Under the pieces are notes generated by a model. It saw only the letters and a program-made list of their open reading frames with translations. It ran no database searches and was not told the origin of the DNA. A stretch of DNA of 5,297 nucleotides from an uncultured Pseudomonadota bacterium. Lineage in GTDB: Bacteria; Pseudomonadota; Gammaproteobacteria; Steroidobacterales; Steroidobacteraceae. Of the stretch, positions 1-5,297 are shown piece by piece; within the stretch, counting starts at the first letter, position 1, and the number at the start of each line of letters is the position of its first letter. Made by a program: the position numbers and the translations under genes. The stretch covers positions 1 through 5,297 of the forward strand of contig CAITAM010000391.1 in assembly GCA_903890265.1 (NCBI GenBank), written 5' to 3'.

Positions 1-985
1 CGAGTTGGGTCGTGAAGGTCTTGCGGATGCTGGCGAGCGTCTCGGGTGGCGCGCTCAGGACGTCGTCCAGCATCTGGCGGCACAGGACCGTCAGTGGCCG
101 TGGGCCCTGTTCCCGGCTTTTGACCATGTCCCTCCAGTAGCCGACGAGATCGCCCTCGCCGCCCCCCATGCCCTGGCGAAGCAGTTCGCCAATGGTCAGC
201 GGGAGTTCCGGTGACTCGTGCACGTAGAGGCCGAGCGCCACGAAGAGCCCGGCCGCCGACTGGTTCCAGAACCCGTCCCGCCCCTGCTCCGGGAAGAGCG
301 TCATCGCCACGCGCTGCAGGCCGTTCAGCACGCCGCCGGGATCCCGCGCGGCGTAGGTCAGGGGGTTCCAGCGGTGGGTCCGCCCCTCCGGATGAAAGAG
401 ATCGAGCCGGTAGACGGACTGGCCCCGTTCCGCCCGCCAGCCGGCGGTCGCCCGGTAGTTCTCGCCCTTGATGTCGACCGTCACGACCGAGTCCTCGGAG
501 AGGAGGAGGTTCGGGATCACGATGCTGACGCCCTTGCCGGTCCGCGGCGGCCAGGCAATCAACGCCCCCTGCTGACCCGGCAGTCGCACGAGCCGGCGTC
601 CGACCCGTCCGAGGACGATCCCCTTGGACCCGAACAGATTGGCGTCGCTCATCTCGCCCTCGGTCGCGAACCGGGCGTCGCCGTGGAGCCCGGGCCGCCT
701 CGGCCAGGCGAGCGCACCGATCGTGAGCCCGACCAGCGCCACAGCGCCCGTGGTCGAGAGAATCAATCGGGTGCGTACCGGCGCGAGATGGCCGTAGTGG
801 TAGGCGTAGCGGGGAACCGTGGCAGGTGTCGCGTCCCGGGGATCGAGCTTCAGAGCCCACAGGAACCCGGCCCCGGCCAGGTACAGCGCGAGCAGCATCG
901 CCACGACCGCGAGCGCCGCGCCCTCGCGCACCTGGCGCCAGCGGCGGCGGGTCGCGACGGACCTCGGCCTACCGGAGCGCGCCAT
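1..985 (-). CDS. virD4: VirD4/TraG-family type IV coupling protein, N-terminal 328 residues (3' end outside window)
   Basis: VirD4 is the inner-membrane coupling ATPase that recruits DNA-relaxosome or effector substrates to the T4SS. The frame stays open from the ATG at 983-985 to the window edge. Two membrane segments are visible at about 22-45 and 74-94, with a short periplasmic loop rich in Tyr and His (RYAYHYGHLAP). Then come the family's HGDARFAT motif at 101-108, GSKGIVLGR at about 119-127, Walker A WPPRTGKGVSIVIPNL at 145-160 with Lys151, VTVDIKGENYRATAGWR at about 168-184, and HRWNPLTYAARDP. DGFWNQSAAGLF fits the TraG segment that precedes the all-alpha domain. An in-frame TGA lies 12 bases upstream of the ATG, so this is the only ATG start; its ribosome site is weak. 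It overlaps virB11 by 17 bases. Usual family length is about 550-650, so roughly half is present. The second nucleotide-binding motif and C-terminal tail are not visible. Confidence 0.95.
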   Translation of the reverse strand, partial: MARSGRPRSVATRRRWRQVREGAALAVVAMLLALYLAGAGFLWALKLDPRDATPATVPRYAYHYGHLAPVRTRLILSTTGAVALVGLTIGALAWPRRPGLHGDARFATEGEMSDANLFGSKGIVLGRVGRRLVRLPGQQGALIAWPPRTGKGVSIVIPNLLLSEDSVVTVDIKGENYRATAGWRAERGQSVYRLDLFHPEGRTHRWNPLTYAARDPGGVLNGLQRVAMTLFPEQGRDGFWNQSAAGLFVALGLYVHESPELPLTIGELLRQGMGGGEGDLVGYWRDMVKSREQGPRPLTVLCRQMLDDVLSAPPETLASIRKTFTTQL

Positions 986-2006
986 ACCAGACGGCTTTCA
1001 CGGCGCGCCGATGCCCGTCGAGCCCGCACTGCACGATGACATCGATAAGGGAGTGCAGAAGTCCGTGGATGTCGCGTCGCTCGAGGCTCCGCCCCGCGGG
1101 GCTCTGCTGGATAAGCAGGGTGAGCTGCTCGAGCGCGAGCGCGGGACTGCCCGCATGAATGCTCGTGATCGAGCCCGGGTGGCCGCTGTTGACGTTCCGG
1201 AGGTAATCAAAGGCCTCATCGGAGCGCAGCTCCGCGAGCAGGATCCGGTCCGGTCGCATCCGCAGACACGACTCGAGGAGGTGGCGCGGCGTCACCTTCG
1301 CCGTGCCCTGGCCGTCCTTGGAATAGAAGAGCCGCACCGAGTTCGGGTGCCGCGCGAGCGACAGCTCGGCGGCATCTTCAAGCGTGATCAACCGCTCCTC
1401 GGGCGGGATCTCGAGAATCAGTCCCTTGGTCAGGGTCGTCTTGCCGGAGCCGGTGGGACCCGAGACCAGGATGTTGAGTTTGGCTTTGACGGCGAGGGCC
1501 AGAAACTCCCGGTACTCGCCTGCCTCGTAGGTTGCCTTCAGCGCCGCCGCCCAGGGCCCTTCGACGGCGTCCGCGGCCCGGCACTGCGCAAACACGCCGG
1601 TATCGGACAGTTCCGCGAGATCCCGAACGATGCCGGAGGGAACCCGGATCGTGATCGAGACCGTACCGGGCGCCGTCGCCGGCGGAATCGCAATCTGCAC
1701 GCGCTCGCCGCTCGGGAGCGCCGCCGTGAGCAAGGGCTGTTCGGGGGTCACCCGCTGCTGGGTCGCCGTCGCGATCAGGCGCGCGAGATGCCGGCACCAG
1801 TCGTAGGTGGCAAATGGGAGTGCCCGGCGCTGCCAGCCGGTCACCGTCTCGATGAAGGCCTCGCCGGGACGGTTGATGCACAGCTCCGTCACCGAGGCAT
1901 CGCCGAGGATCGGCCGCAGGGGTCGCAGGTAATGGGAGAGCGATGACAACGACTCGGTTGTCGCGCCGCTGACCGGGACGATTTCAGCGAGCGTGCTGGA
2001 GTTCAT
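969..2006 (-). CDS. virB11: VirB11 hexameric secretion ATPase
   Basis: VirB11 is a cytoplasmic AAA+-like traffic ATPase of the secretion NTPase (GspE/PilT) superfamily that works with VirB4 and VirD4 at the inner membrane in pilus assembly and substrate transfer. All signature elements are intact (numbered from the ATG at 2006): Walker A GPTGSGKTT at 183-191, Asp box ITLEDAAEL at 207-215, Walker B RPDRILLAELRSDEA at 251-265 with catalytic Glu259, and His box SGHPGSITSIHAGS at 274-287. An N-terminal domain at about 25-133 includes VTELCINRPGE. The 345-residue length is normal. A start 7 codons upstream (ATG at 2027) is open, but it has no ribosome site; the ATG at 2006 has a weak GGGA 5 bases before it and the protein then begins MNSSTLAEIV. 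The gene overlaps virB10 by 23 bases and virD4 by 17. Confident in family; start moderately sure. Confidence 0.96.
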   Translation of the reverse strand: MNSSTLAEIVPVSGATTESLSSLSHYLRPLRPILGDASVTELCINRPGEAFIETVTGWQRRALPFATYDWCRHLARLIATATQQRVTPEQPLLTAALPSGERVQIAIPPATAPGTVSITIRVPSGIVRDLAELSDTGVFAQCRAADAVEGPWAAALKATYEAGEYREFLALAVKAKLNILVSGPTGSGKTTLTKGLILEIPPEERLITLEDAAELSLARHPNSVRLFYSKDGQGTAKVTPRHLLESCLRMRPDRILLAELRSDEAFDYLRNVNSGHPGSITSIHAGSPALALEQLTLLIQQSPAGRSLERRDIHGLLHSLIDVIVQCGLDGHRRAVKAVWYGALR

Positions 2007-3276
2007 AGACGTCCCGGAAATCCACATCCCGAGCGACGAGCACCTGCAGCCGCGTCCCCTGCGGGACGTTGATGGTCGGCGGGATGGCGATGGTCTGGCG
2101 AAGGATCTCGGTCAGGATCGCGGTCGACGTCTGTGGGTTCACGACGACCGCCCCGCCACTCTGACTACGCGATACCGCCGCCTGCACGGCGCCATCGATG
2201 AGGGAGATCAGGATGGCGGCGCCAAATCGCTCGGAAAAATGGGTATCGACGGCGCCCTCGACGCCAGTCCGGCCGACCGAGTCCGTACCGGGGGAACCGA
2301 GTTCCGCGACGACGCCGGTCGGGGTCCGTGCCTCGTTCCACAACACGAACACCCGGCTCTGACCGGGCTTCGCGTCCGCCCTCGCCTCGCCGACGAGCTT
2401 CGTTCCGCGCTCGAGCAGAACGACCGTGCCGTCGGCACTCAGGATGTCGACCGCGGTGACGCAGGTCGTGAAGCCGGCCAGCGTCGAGTCGATCGCGGTC
2501 TCGAGCGTGCAGTCGACGAACGCCCCTTTCGGCAGCAACCAGCGCCGGGTAGGAAGCACCCGGGCTCGCGCCGCCAACGTCGTCGTCGGCTGCAGCGACG
2601 CAGCCAGTCCTCCTCCGGCACTCGCACTGTCGCGTCCGCGCCGCGGATCGGGTTCGCGCCGACCGTCGTCGGGTTCCGCTGCCCCATAGGTGGGCGCGGT
2701 TGCCACTCCGGCGTGCGGGGCGATGAGCACCGGCGAACCGAGTGCGCGCTCGGTCGGCGACACCGGTGTCGGCCTCGGCGTTGCCCCGGGAGCGCCGACG
2801 GGATTGCTCCAGGACGGGGTCGTCAGACTTGGCTCGGTGGACTCCGGCCTGTTGGGATCCCCACCGATCGAGCCTCCGGCCAAGTCGGGCGGCAATGGCG
2901 GCGGACTGCCCGCCAGCGTCGTGACGACCGACCCCGTGTCCTCGCGCGCAGCGGGTGGCGGCGAGGCCTGGACGACCGGCGCCGGCGAGACAAGTCCCAG
3001 GGGCGGTGCTGCCGATTCCGACTCCGCAGCGACCGGCACCGGTCGCGGGACCGACGCCGGACGCCGGTGGGAGGTGTTCATCGCGTACGCGAGGATGAAG
3101 GCCAGAGCGAGCGCGACGAAAAGCCCGGTCGCGACATACGACCGGACGCGCGATTGCACCGGCGACGCGCCGGAGACTGCTGCCTCATCGCGTTCACCCA
3201 GCGCGCGCCGGCGTCGTTCGTCGTCCTCGTGCTTGGCTCCGTCCGGAATATCGTCGTCATCGTGGCGGAAAATCAC
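1984..3276 (-). CDS. virB10: VirB10 (TrbI family) envelope-spanning T4SS core protein
   Basis: VirB10 spans both membranes, forms the inner part of the outer-membrane core complex with VirB7/VirB9, and passes energy signals from the ATPases to the outer-membrane gate. The 430-residue product has an acidic cytoplasmic N-terminus (HDDDDIPD at 5-12), one membrane segment at about 46-66 (SYVATGLFVALALAFILAYA) and a long Pro/Ala/Ser/Gly periplasmic linker at about 70-225. The TrbI domain starts near 245: LLPKGAFVDCTLETAIDSTL at 247-266, ADGTVVLLERGTKLVGEARA at 281-300. The amphipathic antenna region follows at about 347-370 (FSERFGAAILISLIDGAVQA), then TINVPQGTRLQVLVARDVDF at 401-420. Cys256 and Cys272 could form a disulfide. 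The start is GTG, overlapping the virB9 stop as GTGA, behind the strongest Shine-Dalgarno in the window. Its end overlaps virB11 by 23 bases. Confident call. Confidence 0.96.
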   Translation of the reverse strand: MIFRHDDDDIPDGAKHEDDERRRRALGERDEAAVSGASPVQSRVRSYVATGLFVALALAFILAYAMNTSHRRPASVPRPVPVAAESESAAPPLGLVSPAPVVQASPPPAAREDTGSVVTTLAGSPPPLPPDLAGGSIGGDPNRPESTEPSLTTPSWSNPVGAPGATPRPTPVSPTERALGSPVLIAPHAGVATAPTYGAAEPDDGRREPDPRRGRDSASAGGGLAASLQPTTTLAARARVLPTRRWLLPKGAFVDCTLETAIDSTLAGFTTCVTAVDILSADGTVVLLERGTKLVGEARADAKPGQSRVFVLWNEARTPTGVVAELGSPGTDSVGRTGVEGAVDTHFSERFGAAILISLIDGAVQAAVSRSQSGGAVVVNPQTSTAILTEILRQTIAIPPTINVPQGTRLQVLVARDVDFRDVYELQHAR

Positions 3277-4043
3277 GGTCCCTCCTCCCGGGTCGCCCGC
3301 ACGGCGTCCGGCGACACGGTGCCGCTCGGCAGCGCGATTCCTGTCCGGTCAAAAGCCCGGTTCTCGATACAGCCGACCGACTGGCCCCGGCGCAGGACGA
3401 ATTTCTGTGCAATGCGGTGAATGACGACCACGCCGTCCTCGACGTGGAAATTGACGAGGCTTTCGGCGCCGTCGGCCGATTTCACGAACACCGCGGGCAG
3501 TTCCGTCCGCGGCGCAAACGTGAGCCGCGTGTGAATGCCGTCATCCGACGCCGCGGTCGGCGCGAGACTCGAATCGCCGCAGAACCAGTATTGGGTGTTC
3601 GTCGCCAAGGGGTTTGTCAGGACGACCGGCGCCGGCGCCTCGGGGACCGGCGGCGGGGCGGGGTAGGTAAAGCGGATCGCGTACACCCACTCGCTGGGTA
3701 GCAGGTCCTCACGACGGCGCTGCACCCGGTAGTCGAGGTGGTAGGTGCGCCGGTTAGTAACGACGGTCAGGTTGGTGCCATGGGTCACCGCTTTCGGTTT
3801 CAGGAAGAGATGATTGCCCTCCGCGCCGACGTCCACGGCCGCGGTGTCGCCGGCGCCGAGGTTCACAAACGTTTCGTTCGGCGCAAACTCGAAGTCGATG
3901 TGGTAACCGACGAGGGCCGTGACCGAGAGGACCGCGTCCGGGTCGTAGTGCACACTCCAGATTCGGCTGTCCGCGGCGAGCGTCGTCGGGGTTCCGGCGA
4001 CGAGCCCGAGCAACAGCACCGAGTGACGCCACACGCCCGTCAT
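3273..4043 (-). CDS. virB9: VirB9 outer-membrane core complex protein
   Basis: VirB9 (CagX/VirB9 family) is a periplasmic protein that binds VirB7 and VirB10 to form the outer-membrane ring of the T4SS. The 256-residue precursor has a Sec signal peptide at about 1-24 (HSVLLLGLVAGTPTTLAA), with cleavage probably before Ala24 or Asp25. The N-terminal domain includes VGYHIDFEFAPNETFVNLG (46-63) and NHLFLKPKAVTHGTNLTVVT (77-96), the family's Ile/Phe-Pro-Asn-Glu and Leu-Lys-Pro patterns. A Pro/Ala linker at about 127-142 leads to the C-terminal VirB7-binding domain: YWFCGDSS at 152-159, DDGIHTRLTF at 167-176, ELPAVFV at 181-187 and LRRGQSVGCIENRAF at 217-231. Cys155 and Cys225 are the only cysteines. 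The ATG overlaps the virB8 stop as ATGA, with only a G-rich stretch as ribosome site; the TGA overlaps the GTG start of virB10. Confident call. Confidence 0.95.
   Translation of the reverse strand: MTGVWRHSVLLLGLVAGTPTTLAADSRIWSVHYDPDAVLSVTALVGYHIDFEFAPNETFVNLGAGDTAAVDVGAEGNHLFLKPKAVTHGTNLTVVTNRRTYHLDYRVQRRREDLLPSEWVYAIRFTYPAPPPVPEAPAPVVLTNPLATNTQYWFCGDSSLAPTAASDDGIHTRLTFAPRTELPAVFVKSADGAESLVNFHVEDGVVVIHRIAQKFVLRRGQSVGCIENRAFDRTGIALPSGTVSPDAVRATREEGP
3281..3289 (-). promoter_or_regulatory. Strong Shine-Dalgarno before the GTG start of virB10
   Basis: The minus strand reads GGGAGGAGG followed by GACC and the GTG start. It contains both GGAGG with a 7-base spacer and AGGAGG with a 4-base spacer. 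It lies in the last codons of virB9, and it supports the non-ATG start at 3276. Confidence 0.75.
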
Positions 4044-4753
4044 GGCACACCCCCGGCGAACGCGGTCTCGACTACCTCGGGTTCACGGCGGAAATCCGTG
4101 ACTCGAAAGCCCAGCGGATTCAGGGACCGTAGCTTGTCGTCCTTCGGCGGAGTCCCGTAGCGGTAGGTGATGGTCGCGAGCCAGCGGTGGGTCTGCTCGA
4201 TACCCGTGCCGCCGGGCTTCGTGCCGGTCAGATAGCGCACCTGGGCGACGGTCGACTCGCCGCTCGAAGGCTGAAGGAACGTGATCGACTGAATCTGCAC
4301 CCGCACCGTGGTGCCGTCCCGGTACCGGTTGAGCGGGGAGTCGGGATTCTTCGGGTCCCACGCTGTGAACCACGCCTGGTTCAACAAGGGTGTCTGAAAG
4401 GCCCCCACGAACTCGTAATCGACTTCCGCCAGCGGCCCGACGTACCGCTCGCGCGCGGACACGTAGTGGGTGAGGAGATACCGGGTCACCGTCTCGTTCG
4501 GCGAGGCGCTGCCACTCATCGGCGGCAGCAGGTCGACGACACCGGTGGTCTGGTCGACCCGGATGACGTAGGGCACGGCGGTCTTGAGCGGCGCCAAAAA
4601 GGCCACTGCACCGATGCTCAGTGCCGAGAGCACGCACGCCGCCGTCGCGACTCGCCAGGCACGGCGGTTCGAGCGATCGAGTAGCGCCCGCCGGTCGGCA
4701 TCCCAACTCTGCGCCTCCGCAAAATACGCCTCAAGCGCGCGATCGGTGGTCAT
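4040..4753 (-). CDS. virB8: VirB8 inner-membrane T4SS assembly protein
   Basis: VirB8 is a bitopic inner-membrane protein whose periplasmic NTF2-like domain nucleates T4SS assembly and contacts VirB6, VirB9 and VirB10. The 237-residue product has the usual family length. It has a charged cytoplasmic N-terminus of about 34 residues, one membrane segment at about 35-55 (WRVATAACVLSALSIGAVAF), then a periplasmic domain. The family's conserved C-terminal Asn-Pro-Leu-Gly-Phe motif is at 212-216, followed by VTDFRREPE. The TVRVQIQSITFL and QVRYLTGT strands with a HRWLATITYRY strand also fit VirB8. The ATG at 4751-4753 is chosen over a TTG at 4759 because GAGG sits 6 bases before the ATG but directly abuts the TTG. 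The start overlaps virB7 by 23 bases; the TGA overlaps the virB9 ATG as ATGA. Confident call. Confidence 0.95.
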   Translation of the reverse strand: MTTDRALEAYFAEAQSWDADRRALLDRSNRRAWRVATAACVLSALSIGAVAFLAPLKTAVPYVIRVDQTTGVVDLLPPMSGSASPNETVTRYLLTHYVSARERYVGPLAEVDYEFVGAFQTPLLNQAWFTAWDPKNPDSPLNRYRDGTTVRVQIQSITFLQPSSGESTVAQVRYLTGTKPGGTGIEQTHRWLATITYRYGTPPKDDKLRSLNPLGFRVTDFRREPEVVETAFAGGVP

Positions 4754-4907
4754 GATCAACCTCGGAGCTCGTGACGGATGGGTTCACCGGCCGGGACGGG
4801 CCGTGACACTCCGGTAAAGGTCGTGGGCTGCTGCTGCAGGCACCCAGGAGCGAAAGGCACAGGGTCAGTACAGGCGGCCATCGGCCGACAGTCGGGGGTC
4901 TCTTCAT
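4731..4907 (-). CDS. virB7: VirB7-like outer-membrane lipoprotein of the T4SS core complex
   Basis: This 58-residue gene is easily missed because of its size. The protein starts MKRPPTVGRWPPVLTLCLSL and has a short basic N-terminus, a hydrophobic core and a lipobox Leu21-Gly22-Ala23-Cys24. Signal peptidase II would cleave before Cys24, leaving a 34- to 35-residue lipidated peptide rich in Ser and Pro (CSSSPRPLPE follows the cleavage site). VirB7 lipoproteins of this size anchor VirB9 and VirB10 at the outer membrane. A second mature cysteine, Cys34, could bond to VirB9. The ATG at 4905-4907 overlaps the virB6 stop by 4 bases and has a good GGAG Shine-Dalgarno 7 bases upstream. The last 23 bases overlap the start of virB8, so the final residues (DHDHRSRA) share DNA with the VirB8 N-terminus. 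VirB7 sequences are poorly conserved, so the call rests on the lipobox, size and place between virB6 and virB8. Confidence 0.85.
   Translation of the reverse strand: MKRPPTVGRWPPVLTLCLSLLGACSSSPRPLPECHGPSRPVNPSVTSSEVDHDHRSRA
4760..4763 (-). promoter_or_regulatory. Shine-Dalgarno GAGG that decides the virB8 start
   Basis: GAGG lies 6 bases upstream of the ATG at 4753 on the minus strand, within virB7. It is immediately adjacent to the alternative TTG at 4759, which would leave no spacer, so the ATG is preferred. Confidence 0.6.
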
Positions 4908-5297
4908 CGCGTTACTCCAGGGCGGGAACGGGTTCGGGAGGTCGGTGTCCAGTCGCGGGGTCGCGCGATGCGGCTCACGCCGAGGGCCGCGCGCTTCGAG
5001 TAGTAGCCCGCCTTCCGGGTCAGGGAGTCGTAGCGAGTGGTGTCCTGATCGAGCAGCCCTCGCGAGTACTGGTAGGCCCGGCGCTGAGCGTTACCAACGA
5101 CGCCTGCGACGGATCGACTGACGACACCGAAGCTCGATAGCGCGACGCCACTCGCCAGCCCCGCCGCGATCGACAGCACCTGGCGAAGGATGAGGAAGAT
5201 GAACACCGCCGCAACGCAGAGGCGTATGGATTCGGCGATCGTGATACCGGCTGCGTGGGCGGCGGCGGCGTCCGCATAGGCGCGGACTACCTTCAAC
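4904..5297 (-). CDS. virB6: VirB6/TrbL-family inner-membrane channel protein, C-terminal part (5' end outside window)
   Basis: VirB6 is the polytopic inner-membrane subunit of P-type T4SSs and is thought to line the translocation path. Only the last 130 full codons are present; the reading frame is open to the window edge, and the TTG at 5294-5296 is an ordinary leucine codon, not a credible start. Counting from that codon, residues 25-54 form a long hydrophobic stretch (IRLCVAAVFIFLILRQV then LSIAAGLASGVALSSFG). An Arg-Gln pair followed by an Ala/Gly-rich LASGVALSSFG segment is characteristic of the last membrane segment of TrbL/VirB6 proteins. A basic, presumably soluble tail of about 70 residues follows, ending in several Arg and Pro. 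The TGA stop at 4904-4906 overlaps the virB7 start as ATGA. Its position just before virB7-virB8 supports the call. The family is fairly sure; the full length is unknown. Confidence 0.88.
   Translation of the reverse strand, partial: LKVVRAYADAAAAHAAGITIAESIRLCVAAVFIFLILRQVLSIAAGLASGVALSSFGVVSRSVAGVVGNAQRRAYQYSRGLLDQDTTRYDSLTRKAGYYSKRAALGVSRIARPRDWTPTSRTRSRPGVTR
4915..4918 (-). promoter_or_regulatory. Shine-Dalgarno GGAG for virB7
   Basis: GGAG on the minus strand, 7 bases before the virB7 ATG, lies inside the end of virB6. Its good spacing supports virB7 as a translated gene and fixes its start at 4907. Confidence 0.7.

Noticed and set aside
218..1039. 273-codon open frame on the plus strand opposite virD4
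   Set aside because: The minus strand here encodes a VirD4 N-terminus with two membrane segments, Walker A and DIKGE motifs. The plus-strand product is a Pro/Arg-rich shadow.
819..1946. 375-codon open frame on the plus strand opposite virB11
   Set aside because: It lies opposite a VirB11 gene with every catalytic motif intact, and its translation is Arg/Gly-rich with no recognisable domain. It is a compositional shadow.
2007..2027. Seven-codon N-terminal extension of VirB11 (ATG at 2027)
   Set aside because: No ribosome site precedes this ATG, and the extension does not resemble the family. The ATG at 2006 has GGGA at reasonable spacing and gives a normal length.
1993..3420. 475-codon open frame on the plus strand opposite virB10 and the end of virB9
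   Set aside because: It is antisense to clear VirB10 and VirB9 coding sequence. The product is Arg-rich, low-complexity and matches no family I know. Long antisense frames are expected in high-GC DNA with strong third-position bias.
5294..5296. TTG as a start of a separate 130-residue protein
   Set aside because: The frame is open to the window edge, and the product begins with what looks like the loop before the last VirB6 membrane segments. It is the C-terminus of a larger VirB6, not a small gene.
1..5297. CRISPR arrays, tRNA or rRNA genes, insertion-sequence ends, rho-independent terminators
   Set aside because: Reading through both strands I found no regularly spaced repeats, no tRNA-like cloverleaf, no transposase or terminal inverted repeats, and no GC hairpin followed by a T run. 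Coding sequence covers the whole window.

Overview
This window is part of a type IV secretion system (T4SS) operon of the VirB/VirD4 (P-type) class. All recognised genes lie on the minus strand, so the operon reads from position 5297 down to 1. In transcription order it holds the end of virB6 (5' part outside the window), a small virB7 lipoprotein gene, virB8, virB9, virB10, virB11, and the first 328 codons of virD4 (3' part outside the window). Family assignments rest on motifs read directly from the translations; no database search was run.

Base composition is high in G+C (about two thirds by eye), and third codon positions are strongly G/C. With the Gram-negative envelope components (VirB7 lipoprotein, VirB9 and VirB10), this points to a high-GC proteobacterium. 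The VirB10 C-domain has a cysteine pair, and VirB9 has a Tyr-Trp-Phe-Cys-Gly segment. From memory, both resemble the beta/gammaproteobacterial Lvh/Ptl-like branch, but the genus cannot be named. Nothing here shows whether the locus is chromosomal, on a plasmid or in an integrative element.

Layout on the minus strand: 5297-4904 virB6 C-terminus (inner-membrane channel), 4907-4731 virB7, 4753-4040 virB8 (inner-membrane assembly factor), 4043-3273 virB9, 3276-1984 virB10, 2006-969 virB11 (hexameric ATPase), 985-1 virD4 (coupling ATPase). Every neighbouring pair overlaps, by 4, 23, 4, 4, 23 and 17 bases in order. There is therefore no intergenic DNA, no room for an internal terminator, and translation is probably coupled throughout.

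Together the products would form the outer-membrane core complex (VirB7/B9/B10), the inner-membrane complex (VirB6/B8/B10) and two cytoplasmic ATPases (VirB11, VirD4). An intact coupling protein gene directly after virB11 suggests transfer of DNA-protein complexes or of effectors recruited by VirD4. Relaxase, pilin, VirB3/B4, VirB5 and substrate genes are not in the window. I found no RNA genes, CRISPR arrays, insertion sequences or clear promoters. The long plus-strand open frames opposite virB10 and virB11 look like GC-driven shadows.
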